Positions 27,547 through 38,114 of a stretch of DNA of 38,114 nucleotides are shown piece after piece. A model generated the notes under the pieces. That model saw only the letters and a list, made by a program, of their open reading frames with translations. It ran no database searches and was not told the DNA's origin. Made by a program: the position numbers and the translations under genes. The DNA comes from a bacterium. Its GTDB lineage: Bacteria; SAR324; XYD2-FULL-50-16. Location of the stretch: assembly GCA_029940215.1 (NCBI GenBank), contig JAOZRE010000001.1:33298-71411 (forward strand), given 5' to 3'. The stretch's first letter is position 1. Every line of letters starts with the position of its first letter.

Positions 27547-28317
27547 TCAACGGCAGACGCTCCGCTCTGAGGCTTGAATAAATTCCACGAGCATTTTGAT
27601 ATGATCTGAATTCGGAAACTCCTTCCGGAGTCGAACCAGCGCATCATCCCGGGTCAGACCACTTTTAAAGAAAATTTTAAATGCTTGATTGATAATATCA
27701 ACTTCAGCAGACGAGAAACCTCTGCGATCTAGCCCGATATAATTAACACCTGCCAGTTTGGCCCGGTTGCCTGCTGCAATGGCAAATGGCACAACGTCAA
27801 GGTTGATCATGCTTTGGCCGCCGGTGATAGCATACTCCCCGATTCGGCAGAACTGGTGAACACCTGTCAGTCCACCGAGGGTTGCATAGTCCTTAACCAC
27901 AACATGCCCTCCCAGGGTTGCTCCATTGGACATGGTCACATGGTCCCCGACAATGCAGTCATGGGCAATATGACAATAGGCCATAATCCAACCGTGGTTG
28001 CCCAACTGGGTGACTCCACCCCCGGCTTCAGTTCCCCTGTTGATGGTGACATATTCCCGGATAGTATTCTGATCCCCGATTTCGAGGCGAGACTTTTCCC
28101 CATGGAATTTTTTGTCCTGAGGCTCCAAGCCCAGCGATGCAAACGGAAATACCCGGCATCCGGTGCCCAGTGTTGTCGGACCTTCGATGACAACATGATG
28201 CCCAATCCGGCTATCAGCCCCTATTTCAACTCCAGAGCCCACAATGGAGTAGGCGCCTACCTCAACACTATCATGTAGCTTTGCACCCGGGTCAATTACT
28301 GCGGTTTGATGAATCAT
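27547..28317 (-). CDS. lpxA: UDP-N-acetylglucosamine (or GlcNAc3N) acyltransferase LpxA
   Basis: Left-handed beta-helix hexapeptides from the N-terminus, EYVTINRGTEAGGGVTQLGNHGWIMAYCHIAHDCIVGDH (catalytic His region), GGLTGVHQFCRIGEYAITGGQS, C-terminal GLDRRGFS. Confidence 0.95.
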   Translation of the reverse strand: MIHQTAVIDPGAKLHDSVEVGAYSIVGSGVEIGADSRIGHHVVIEGPTTLGTGCRVFPFASLGLEPQDKKFHGEKSRLEIGDQNTIREYVTINRGTEAGGGVTQLGNHGWIMAYCHIAHDCIVGDHVTMSNGATLGGHVVVKDYATLGGLTGVHQFCRIGEYAITGGQSMINLDVVPFAIAAGNRAKLAGVNYIGLDRRGFSSAEVDIINQAFKIFFKSGLTRDDALVRLRKEFPNSDHIKMLVEFIQASERSVCR

Positions 28318-28389
28318 CTAGTTTTAAAACTGAATGGTTGTGTATTTTGGATGCGTGAAGGTATCGTCACCTTCATCCAGATGCTGAAT

Positions 28390-28827
28390 TTATGGCGTCG
28401 GAATGGTTGCCAGTTTAAAATCCGCCCTCGCAACTAACTTGTCATCCACAAATGCCTCACCTGTTAGGAACCAGATATTCATCTTCTTCTTTATAAATTC
28501 GGACTTCAGAATCAACTGATCGCCTGGAATGACGGGTTTTTTGAACTTGACCTTGTCAAAGCCTGCAAAAAATGTCAGGTCCTTACCGCCAGAGTCTGAA
28601 AGAGCATAGCCGGCAATACCACCGGTTTGCGCCAATGCTTCCACGATCAGAACCCCTGGAAAAATCGGGCTTTCAGGAAAATGACCCTGAAAAAATGGTT
28701 CATTGACCGTCACGTTTTTCAATGCGGTACACTTCACTCCCTCTTCAAGCTCCAGAACCCTGTCTATCAGCAGAAAGGGAAAGCGATGTTTTAGTCGTTC
28801 CTTAATTTGCAATATGTCCAATACCAT
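28390..28827 (-). CDS. fabZ: 3-hydroxyacyl-ACP dehydratase FabZ
   Basis: HRFPFLLIDRVLELEEG, NEPFFQGHFPESPIFPGVLIVEALAQTGG. Confidence 0.95.
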   Translation of the reverse strand: MVLDILQIKERLKHRFPFLLIDRVLELEEGVKCTALKNVTVNEPFFQGHFPESPIFPGVLIVEALAQTGGIAGYALSDSGGKDLTFFAGFDKVKFKKPVIPGDQLILKSEFIKKKMNIWFLTGEAFVDDKLVARADFKLATIPTP

Positions 28828-28883
28828 GGTGATTATCCTTTACTATTCGTTTATTTCCGGTCTGTGCCATCAGGGAACGGAAA

Positions 28884-29414
28884 TTATTTAGCAGCCGCTG
28901 TTGCCGGCATGGCGTCGTACTGTTCTGTTACTTTCGCTGTAATATCTGTCATCTCGTACCTGGAATACAGAATCGTCTGTGCCACATTCAACTCCAGGAT
29001 CAGATCGTAGTTTTCGGCCTTTGCGATTTCTGCGATAACAAGTTTTAGAGCGGCAAATATTTTCGTCGTTCGCCGCATTTCATCCCTACGCAAGCTTTTT
29101 TGGGCCTTACCTAACTCCTGCTGCAGTGCTTGCTTCATCTGACCGATCTCTTTCTTTTTCTGAGACCGAGCCTGCTGATTAAGCATCATGTTGTTTTTCA
29201 AGCCTGTTTCCTTCTGTATCACTTCCTGCTCTTTTAATTTCAGGGCACCCTGTAGCTGCTGGGCCTGAGCTTCCAAATACTTTTTCATTTTCTTCCCTTC
29301 TTTGGACAGGTGAATCGCTTTATTCATATTCACATATCCCACCTTCATCACAGCCTGGCTGAACCCAGTTGTGGCAAACAGGAAAAAACAAAGTATCAGA
29401 ATCAATTGTCTCAT
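28884..29414 (-). CDS. OmpH/Skp family periplasmic chaperone
   Basis: Signal peptide, VGYVNMNKAIHLSKEGKKMKKYLEAQAQQLQ, Lys/Gln-rich coiled-coil centre, YDLILELNVAQTILYSRYEMTDITAKVTEQYD. Confidence 0.85.
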   Translation of the reverse strand: MRQLILILCFFLFATTGFSQAVMKVGYVNMNKAIHLSKEGKKMKKYLEAQAQQLQGALKLKEQEVIQKETGLKNNMMLNQQARSQKKKEIGQMKQALQQELGKAQKSLRRDEMRRTTKIFAALKLVIAEIAKAENYDLILELNVAQTILYSRYEMTDITAKVTEQYDAMPATAAAK

Positions 29415-29671
29415 TTATGCTCCTCGATCAGTCTCATTGAAAAAAGCAACCATTTCCATCCAGTCCGCAGTCTCACCTCTGGTCACTGCAATATTTTTCG
29501 ACCGTGAGCCTGCCGGGATTTCACTCGCCCGCTGATAATAAATCTAACCATAAATTGTGCCTGCTTTCGATGAGATAGTCAATGTACCCTCCAGGGCAAT
29601 AACCGATACAGGTAGCCCTGGACCGGGTTTAAATCTACATTGCCCCCTCCATCAATACGTCTTTTCATTCC

Positions 29672-30367
29672 TTACAAAACAATAATGAAAATATCATAAA
29701 ATGCATGGGTCAGGCAGACTACGGCAAACCCTCTGACTGAGTAAAGCGTCGTAAACCACAGACCGGCCAGAAATCGGAAAAGAAAGGAGTAGAGTTCAAA
29801 CGTGTCTCCGGCACTTCCCACATAGTGCGCCAGAGAGAACAGGATAGACGCTAGGACAACGGCAATGGTAATGGAGAGCCATTTAACACGAACCAGCTTC
29901 ATAAATATCCACAACAGGCCTGACGTTAAGATCACCCGAAAAAAAAGCTCCTCAAACAAGCCCGCACCGATAGCCAGCCCCAAATCGCCGATGATGGACC
30001 CGGAGACAGAATTTGTTGCCATAAACAGGTTTGCAATGACCAGCTGTATCAGCAATCCGGATACCGCCCCCCAGAAAATAGATTCGACAACCAGTAAGAC
30101 AAAAATTCGTTTACGAATCACCAGTCCCGGATTGTAAAACAGCGGTATTGCCAGAATAGCCGCCGTTATCATCACAAAGCTGATATGATAATACGATATT
30201 CCCAGGGTGTTTAACAGCGTTCTGAGCCAGACCTCGGGGGCATTGCGCATGACACTATTTGACGTACTCCCCAACACAACAAAGATCTCATATAGCAACA
30301 GCATGACTAAAGCTGTCAGTGCGCCATAGAACCGGTGTGAAGATACCTTAAGATAGTTTGATACCAT
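29672..30367 (-). CDS. CPBP family intramembrane metalloprotease (Rce1-like)
   Basis: Multi-TM protein with GLFEELFFRVIL (EExxxR), LFSLAHYVG and LTHAFYDIF motifs. Confidence 0.82.
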   Translation of the reverse strand: MVSNYLKVSSHRFYGALTALVMLLLYEIFVVLGSTSNSVMRNAPEVWLRTLLNTLGISYYHISFVMITAAILAIPLFYNPGLVIRKRIFVLLVVESIFWGAVSGLLIQLVIANLFMATNSVSGSIIGDLGLAIGAGLFEELFFRVILTSGLLWIFMKLVRVKWLSITIAVVLASILFSLAHYVGSAGDTFELYSFLFRFLAGLWFTTLYSVRGFAVVCLTHAFYDIFIIVL

Positions 30368-30386
30368 TTTGACGGCTATGCCGGCT

Positions 30387-31406
30387 TCACTGGTTTTCAG
30401 TACCCCGGGAAGCCTGGGGCTTTCTAATGAGGAATATATACAGCCCGAGCAGCAATATTGCAGCCAGAAGTGCTGCTGGATAATAAAACCGGGCCTGGGA
30501 GATAGGTATGTTTTTGATCAGTACCGCTATGTCACGCTGGTCGCTGTCCAGTGACAGAGTCTGGGAGTTGTACAACTTGTTGCTGAACTGTTTTTCCTGT
30601 TTGACAATTCTGGCAGATGAAAGGTCACCACTGTTATCAAATGAGAGATCCAGAGTATTAACAGGCACAATTAATTCCAACTCTCCCAACCGGGGCGGAA
30701 GATCCGCCAGAAAACTGATGGCCCGGCTTCCGACCGGCAGATCATAGCTATATACAAGCTGATGCTCTCCCGGTGGAACCTGCAGTTGAAACAAAATACG
30801 ATCCTGCTCCCTGGTAGCCTGAAAACGATTCTGCCTTTTAAAGAACTGAAAGTTAACCGCATCAGCTGGGATTCGTCTGGCAAAGTGGGATCTATCAACA
30901 TTAACCATCCCACCTGACCTGTTAGAAAAATTAATAACTTCTGTGATCTGCAGAGCCTCTTCCAAGGCTTCAACTATCAGAATATGCTTTCTGAAATCGA
31001 GATGTTTCACCCCAATCAGGGTTTCGGGCAAAACCAGTTGTACCATTTTAACCGGTTGCCCCACCTGGAGTCTGAACGGCTCAGAACCCGTTTCTGAGGT
31101 GTCTGACTTCGCATGGAGCCGGAAGAAAATATTTCCCTCCATCGGCTCAATACTGAACTGATATCGACCTTCCTGATCTGTCCGGTTTTGCATTAAAGGG
31201 GTAATAGAAGGCTTTTTCTGCATGATGATTTTCAGCAGCACTACGGTAATATTGGCAACAGGTTTTCCCTGAGATGTGACGACTGTTCCCTGAACGTTCA
31301 TCGTCGCCCCTGCCAAACAGGTCCCGGAAAATAAGAACATCACCAGCGCCCAACCGACTGCAACGAACCCGAGAGTTCGAGTAGCGCTATCAACCATCAT
31401 TTTCAT
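30387..31406 (-). CDS. Membrane-anchored protein with N-terminal carboxypeptidase-regulatory-like domain
   Basis: Signal/TM N-terminus, MNVQGTVVTSQGKPVANITVVLLKI...RTDQEGRYQFSIEPMEGNIFFRLHAKSD, C-terminal TM FYYPAALLAAILLLGLYIFLIRK. Confidence 0.6.
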   Translation of the reverse strand: MKMMVDSATRTLGFVAVGWALVMFLFSGTCLAGATMNVQGTVVTSQGKPVANITVVLLKIIMQKKPSITPLMQNRTDQEGRYQFSIEPMEGNIFFRLHAKSDTSETGSEPFRLQVGQPVKMVQLVLPETLIGVKHLDFRKHILIVEALEEALQITEVINFSNRSGGMVNVDRSHFARRIPADAVNFQFFKRQNRFQATREQDRILFQLQVPPGEHQLVYSYDLPVGSRAISFLADLPPRLGELELIVPVNTLDLSFDNSGDLSSARIVKQEKQFSNKLYNSQTLSLDSDQRDIAVLIKNIPISQARFYYPAALLAAILLLGLYIFLIRKPQASRGTENQ

Positions 31407-31488
31407 CAGAAGTGCATATGTTAAGATTTTTCAACATCTTCAGGCTGTTTGCGATAGATATGACGGTCCCGCTAAAACAGCCACCTTT

Positions 31489-33135
<1,647 letters not shown>

Positions 33136-33273
33136 CTACCCAAACGTTTCAGTAAAAATAAAATCGGTCCTTGTGTTACCAGATTAATGTATCCTGACAG
33201 ATAAACCGATTGGTTAATTCAGGAAAAAGCGAAATCCAGGCAGGAAAAAACGGTTCTAACTTTCCCCCAAGGG

Positions 33274-36120
33274 TTACATCATCTCCTTAAGGATTGGCGC
33301 CAGATACTGCCCTGTGTAGCTTCGTTCTGTTTTGGCTATTTTCTCCGGCCCTCCAGTCGCGACCAATTCACCCCCTTTGTTGCCCCCTTCCGGGCCCAGA
33401 TCCAGAATCCAGTCAGCATTTTTAATCACATCCAGATTGTGTTCTATTATCACAATCGTATTTCCCACGTCCACCAACCGCTGGAGCACATCCATCAGCC
33501 GGGAGATATCCTGAAAATGCAAGCCGGTTGTTGGTTCATCCAGAATATACAGGGTTTTACCAGTTGAGCGCTTACTTAATTCAGATGCCAGTTTGATCCG
33601 CTGAGCCTCTCCACCGGATAGCGTAGGAGAGGGCTGCCCCAGTTGAATATATCCCAGTCCAACATCAAGCAGTGTCTTGACCCCGGGATAAATATTTTTA
33701 TGATTCTTGAAGAAGTCACAGGCCTCCTCCACAGACATCGCCAGAACGTCGGCAATGCTTTTTCCTCTGAAGATTATCTGCAGTGTCTCCCGGTTATACC
33801 GCTTCCCTCTGCAAACCTCGCAGGGGACATGTACATCGGGCAGAAAGTGCATCTCAATGACTTTAATGCCCTGCCCCTGGCAGGCTTCGCAGCGCCCCCC
33901 TTTGACGTTGAAGGAAAATCTCCCCTGTGTGTATCCTCTGACTTTTGACTCGGGAAGTTGCGAGAACAGTTTCCGGATGCCATCAAAAATTCCGGTATAG
34001 GTTGCCGGATTCGATCTGGAAGTGCGACCGATGGGAGATTGGTCAATACTGATCACCTTATCAATCAATTCCAACCCCTTGAGCTTCGAATACTTTCCAG
34101 GAATGACCCGACTGCCATTCAGGTCTCTTTGAATTCCCTTCAGCAGGCATTCATTCACCAGACTGGACTTTCCAGATCCCGAAACACCAGTCACGCAGAT
34201 CAAAGAACCCAACGGAAACCGAGCCGTAATATTTTTCAGATTGTTCGCTGCTGCCTTTTCAATAACGATCGCACCATTCTGCTTTTTGAGTGTACGGGGT
34301 TTCGTCCGCCCTATTTTCAGGGACCCTCTGAGGTATTGGGCGGTCAAACAGTTGTCTTCAGCAATAATGACTTCGGGCAGGCCCTGAGCAACAATTTTCC
34401 CACCATGCTCACCCGCTCCCGGACCTATATCGATCAAGTAGTCGGCATGACGAATCACCTGCTCATCATGTTCCACAACGATGACGGTGTTGCCCAACTC
34501 CTTCAGCTGTATAAGGGTTTTCAACAGACGGAAGTTATCCCTCTGGTGCAGGCCGATCGTGGGTTCATCCAGCACATAGGTTACCCCAACCAACTTCGCC
34601 CCCACCTGGCTGGCCAGACGGATCCGCTGCGCCTCTCCACCAGACAGTGTGCTGGTTACCCGGTCCATCGTCAGATACTCCAGCCCGACATTCTTTAAAA
34701 AGCCGAGCCGATCCAGGATTGCTTTTTTGATCGGCTCCGCAATCTGCTTTTTCTCTTTCTCCAGATCAAGGGCTGAAAAGTATTCATGGGCATGCTCAAT
34801 GGTCATCTTCGTGACCTGATGAATATTCAGGTCATTTATCCGCACAGCCAGCGCACCAGGGTTAAGCCGCTGCCCCTCACAACTGTTGCAGGGAAGGGTA
34901 GTCATAAATTCATGGATCTTCGTTTTCTGGGATTCGGACTCTGTCTGGTGAAACCGTCTTTTCAGGTTGGGAATAATCCCTTCAAAACCTGAATGGTCTC
35001 CCCGTTTTGATTCCGGGCCGAAGAGAATCTGCTCCCTGGTTTTCTTCGGAATTTTACGCCATGGGGTTTTGGTCGAAAGGTCAAAGAACCGCGCAAGCTT
35101 TCGAACGGAACTGCTGTAAAAACCACCCAGCCCGGACCCGCACCTCTTCCAGGCTTTTATGGCACCATCTTCCAAACTCAGTGAGTTATCCGGAATGATC
35201 AGATCTTCAGAGGGCTCCATCAGGGTTCCCAATCCCATGCAGGTCTGACAGGATCCAAACGGGCTGTTAAAGGAAAACAGACGCGGCGATATCTCATCCA
35301 GCACAGAACCGTGTTCCGGACAAGCAAATTTTTCACTGAAACGCTCCTCCCTCTGCTCCCCGGATCCCTTTTCTTCCTGCAGGACCACTACCAGACCATC
35401 GCTGAGTTTCAAGGCCGTTTCGATGGAGTCAGTCAGCCGGGTGGTTACCCCCTCGCGAATAATAATTCGGTCAATAACCGCTTCGATTGAATGGATATAG
35501 CTTTTTGCCAGAGGTTTGACCGCTTCGATACCCATGATGTCTCCATCGACACGCAGCCGAGTGAAGCCCTCTCGCTTCACATAATCAAAAACGTCACGGT
35601 GCTCCCCCTTTTTTCCCCTTACCAGCGGCGCCAGCACGTGAAGTCGGGTCCCCTCCGGAAGGGACATCAGGTGGACCACAATATCTTCAGCTGATTGTGA
35701 CACAATGGGGTGACCACATTCCGGACAAAAGGGTGTCCCAGCCCGCGCATATAAGACCCTTAGATAATCATAGATCTCGGTCGTAGTCGCAACTGTCGAC
35801 CTCGGTGTCGCTTTACCGGAGCGCTGCTGAATCGAAATCGTCGGGGTCAGTCCCTCAATGGATTCCACAGCCGGCTTCTGCATCTGATCCAGAAACTGTC
35901 TGGCATAGGTCGACAGAGACTCCACATATCTTCTTTGCCCTTCCGCGTATATGGTATCAAACGCCAGCGAGGATTTTCCACTGCCTGACAGGCCGGTGAT
36001 CACAATAAGGTGGTTCCTCGGGATATCGACGTCGATATCCTTGAGGTTGTGTTCATGCGCCTTCTTGATACGAATATACTGGGAGAGGGGTAATGCGCCG
36101 ATCTGGAGCTGTTGGTTCAC
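33274..36120 (-). CDS. uvrA: Excinuclease ABC subunit A
   Basis: TGLSGSGKSSLAFDTIYAEGQRRYVESLSTYARQFL, CPECGHPI, two LSGGEAQRIRLA / LSGGEAQRIKLA signatures, CEACQGQG..CEVCRGKRY zinc finger. Confidence 0.97.
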   Translation of the reverse strand: MNQQLQIGALPLSQYIRIKKAHEHNLKDIDVDIPRNHLIVITGLSGSGKSSLAFDTIYAEGQRRYVESLSTYARQFLDQMQKPAVESIEGLTPTISIQQRSGKATPRSTVATTTEIYDYLRVLYARAGTPFCPECGHPIVSQSAEDIVVHLMSLPEGTRLHVLAPLVRGKKGEHRDVFDYVKREGFTRLRVDGDIMGIEAVKPLAKSYIHSIEAVIDRIIIREGVTTRLTDSIETALKLSDGLVVVLQEEKGSGEQREERFSEKFACPEHGSVLDEISPRLFSFNSPFGSCQTCMGLGTLMEPSEDLIIPDNSLSLEDGAIKAWKRCGSGLGGFYSSSVRKLARFFDLSTKTPWRKIPKKTREQILFGPESKRGDHSGFEGIIPNLKRRFHQTESESQKTKIHEFMTTLPCNSCEGQRLNPGALAVRINDLNIHQVTKMTIEHAHEYFSALDLEKEKKQIAEPIKKAILDRLGFLKNVGLEYLTMDRVTSTLSGGEAQRIRLASQVGAKLVGVTYVLDEPTIGLHQRDNFRLLKTLIQLKELGNTVIVVEHDEQVIRHADYLIDIGPGAGEHGGKIVAQGLPEVIIAEDNCLTAQYLRGSLKIGRTKPRTLKKQNGAIVIEKAAANNLKNITARFPLGSLICVTGVSGSGKSSLVNECLLKGIQRDLNGSRVIPGKYSKLKGLELIDKVISIDQSPIGRTSRSNPATYTGIFDGIRKLFSQLPESKVRGYTQGRFSFNVKGGRCEACQGQGIKVIEMHFLPDVHVPCEVCRGKRYNRETLQIIFRGKSIADVLAMSVEEACDFFKNHKNIYPGVKTLLDVGLGYIQLGQPSPTLSGGEAQRIKLASELSKRSTGKTLYILDEPTTGLHFQDISRLMDVLQRLVDVGNTIVIIEHNLDVIKNADWILDLGPEGGNKGGELVATGGPEKIAKTERSYTGQYLAPILKEMM

Positions 36121-36342
36121 GACTTTTATGAGGGCATGTGTTCAAAACGACCAATTTCATCTGTAAAACATTTATTATTCATCCTTACTGGCGAACTTTC
36201 AACTCTAATTTCTATATTTAAATTGCCGTCAGCAGCATCCGGCACTTTTTTCAGGATGTTTCAGCTGTCCGAATAAGGTCTCAACCCTTTGGTTAGCTCA
36301 GTGACCGAGCTGCTGATTGAGCATATAGAACCCCTGAAATAC

Positions 36343-36371
36343 TTGACATTTAGGGCGCTTAGGGTTTTAAT
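36343..36371 (+). promoter_or_regulatory. Candidate sigma70 promoter for the DUF350-like gene
   Basis: TTGACA (36343-36348), 17-bp spacer, TTTAAT (36366-36371). Confidence 0.5.
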
Positions 36372-36437
36372 GCAAGGAGATTGTTACAGAAAATAACCCC
36401 GAATATCCCGACCTTTAACCCACAAATAAACAACAGC

Positions 36438-37319
36438 ATGAACTCAGAATTCCATTTATCTGAATTAGTCAGCCTGGAGGGCATCGGAACATTGAACCAT
36501 TTTCCGAACCTGATTCTTATCGTTCTTGTTCTATTTCTGATGTGGATTGGAAAAAAGGTATTTGACCTCCTCACCAGCTATTCAATCGAGCACCAGCTGG
36601 TAAAAGAAGACAATAAGGCGATCACTGTCAGTTTTGTCGGATATCTCGGTGGTGTTGCCCTGATCCTGGAAGGTGTCATGGAAACCGGGTCGGACTCCCT
36701 GCTGATTGAGTTACTGAACATCACCATCTGGGGGCTCATTGGCATCGTGCTGCTGAATCTTGCCGGCAAGGTGAATGATCGAATTATCCTGCACCGGTTC
36801 AATAATGTTGATGAGCTGCTAAATCAGCAAAACATCAGTGTCGGAGTTGCCATGGCTGGTGGCTATCTCGGGAGTGCGGTCATCATCAGGAGCATTATCA
36901 TTGGTGAATCACTGGGATGGGCTTATGATATCGGGTTAACGCTATTTTACTTTGTTCTGGCACAGCTGGCATTTTACCTGTCGGCATTTCTGCATCAACT
37001 TGTCACACGCTACGATTTCCATCAGGAGATCCACAATAAAAATGTTGCCGCCGGCATATCCTTCGGATCTTCTCTGGCCTCAGTCGGAATTTTATTGTCC
37101 ATTCCACTGAGAGAATCATACTCCCTGGTTGTCTTTGCTGCCTGGTTTGTGTTGGGAAGCGCAGTTATGGCATTTTTCCGTTTTGTCATGGACCGCATTA
37201 TAATCCCGCAGGAAAAGCTGGATGAGGAGATTCACAAGGACCAGAACTGGGGAATAGCCCTGCTGGAGGGATGTTTTGCCATAGCAGCGGTTATGACACT
37301 GCAAAGCGTTTTTATCTAA
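36438..37319 (+). CDS. Multi-TM protein, likely duplicated DUF350 domains
   Basis: Repeated motifs DNKAITVSFVGYLGGVALILEGVM / NQQNISVGVAMAGGYLGSAVIIRSI / NKNVAAGISFGSSLASVGILLS / DQNWGIALLEGCFAIAAVMTL. Start moved from TTG 36381 to in-frame ATG 36438 because a candidate promoter abuts 36381. Confidence 0.65.
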   Translation: MNSEFHLSELVSLEGIGTLNHFPNLILIVLVLFLMWIGKKVFDLLTSYSIEHQLVKEDNKAITVSFVGYLGGVALILEGVMETGSDSLLIELLNITIWGLIGIVLLNLAGKVNDRIILHRFNNVDELLNQQNISVGVAMAGGYLGSAVIIRSIIIGESLGWAYDIGLTLFYFVLAQLAFYLSAFLHQLVTRYDFHQEIHNKNVAAGISFGSSLASVGILLSIPLRESYSLVVFAAWFVLGSAVMAFFRFVMDRIIIPQEKLDEEIHKDQNWGIALLEGCFAIAAVMTLQSVFI

Positions 37320-37340
37320 CCCCATCATCAAAAGTGAGTC

Positions 37341-37844
37341 ATGTCTGACGTCAAACCGATTTCTCTTGACGGGTTTCGCAAGAAAAAAGAGAAGGAGGAA
37401 GCAGAACGATACTTCCCGGGGAAAATGGTCTGGCTTTATTGCCCGAAATGCAAATCCCTCGAATACACAGAGATCATCTCTCCAGCTGGGCGCATGCATA
37501 ATTGTGGGACCCGGGTAGAGGAGAGAGAAGTTGAACTTGATCTTCGGGCTGAAATCACCGTTACCGAATACAACTTGCAGGTAATTGGGGGACTGCTAAG
37601 TAAAAACAGCCGCTTCAAACTCGTCAAGATTCTCTCAAAATCTCTGGACAAGGCGCTGGTTGCGCTCAAAGCGTCAGAAGAAACCTATCGGGATCGGATT
37701 GTATTGGCGGCAGGTATGAACCTGCCCCCCTATCCCGGTGAGATCGAAGAATTGGCAGACAAACTATCGATCAGGGATACCAACCGACTGGGTTTGCTTA
37801 TCTCTGCATTCAGATTTGAGCCGGAAAAACGATTTGACATATAA
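37341..37844 (+). CDS. Hypothetical protein with possible N-terminal zinc-ribbon
   Basis: WLYCPKCKSLEYTEIISPAGRMHNCG gives CxxC plus a third Cys and a His. ATG 21 bp after the DUF350-like stop, same strand. Confidence 0.5.
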   Translation: MSDVKPISLDGFRKKKEKEEAERYFPGKMVWLYCPKCKSLEYTEIISPAGRMHNCGTRVEEREVELDLRAEITVTEYNLQVIGGLLSKNSRFKLVKILSKSLDKALVALKASEETYRDRIVLAAGMNLPPYPGEIEELADKLSIRDTNRLGLLISAFRFEPEKRFDI

Positions 37845-38114
37845 AATTCTCGCCCGAATTCCTAATCTGCATTTATTGTTTTATTAAACAAATCAACTAC
37901 TTTACCAGGTATCACTGGGTATCCCCCGCCATCCAATCATCCATATCCCGGAAATTTTGTATGGAGATCTCGGTTTTTTCCTGTTATAATCGATCCCATC
38001 AGTCACAACATATCAGCGCACCCATTCAGAACCTGTTTTCTACTGGAAGACAGGGTTTCGGAATAAAACGAATCCGCACCCAAAGGGTACGGTATTGCTT
38101 TGCCCCCTTGAAGG

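Noticed and set aside
33958-34698. 246-aa plus-strand ORF
   Set aside because: Antisense to uvrA; no family motif and no plausible independent signal.
37985-37990. TATAAT near the right edge as a promoter
   Set aside because: No acceptable -35 at 16-18 bp and no downstream gene visible before the window ends.
38032-38054. CCTGTTTTC/GGAAGACAGG hairpin near the right edge
   Set aside because: Contains a G-U pair and a small loop, with no U-tract and no flanking gene context; could be chance.

Overview
Low-to-moderate GC bacterial chromosomal window that looks like a Gram-negative (LPS-making) diderm. It is densely coding, mostly with conserved housekeeping and envelope genes. Plus strand: EcsC family, GT9 glycosyltransferase, FecR-domain protein, MBL-fold hydrolase, cyclic-nucleotide-binding protein, TPR-like protein, DUF350-like membrane protein and a zinc-ribbon protein. 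Minus strand: PlsB-like acyltransferase (runs off the left edge), ELW-repeat propeller lipoprotein, two tandem paralogous outer-membrane proteins, PriA, Tgt, DUF971, Mrp, MogA, GH57/DUF4912 protein, DUF2953, GerW/YtfJ, TraB/PrgY, LpxB, a DegT-type aminotransferase, a Gfo/Idh/MocA oxidoreductase, LpxA, FabZ, OmpH/Skp, CPBP protease, a CarboxypepD_reg-like protein, PyrG and UvrA. The most interesting region is fabZ-lpxA-oxidoreductase-aminotransferase-lpxB (24-29 kb). It matches the gnnA/gnnB arrangement for UDP-GlcNAc3N and 2,3-diaminoglucose lipid A. The aminotransferase also carries an N-terminal extension of about 125 aa that resembles a catalytically degenerate PIN domain. I found no CRISPR array, tRNA/rRNA, transposase or phage module. 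No wholly new system can be proven from sequence alone.
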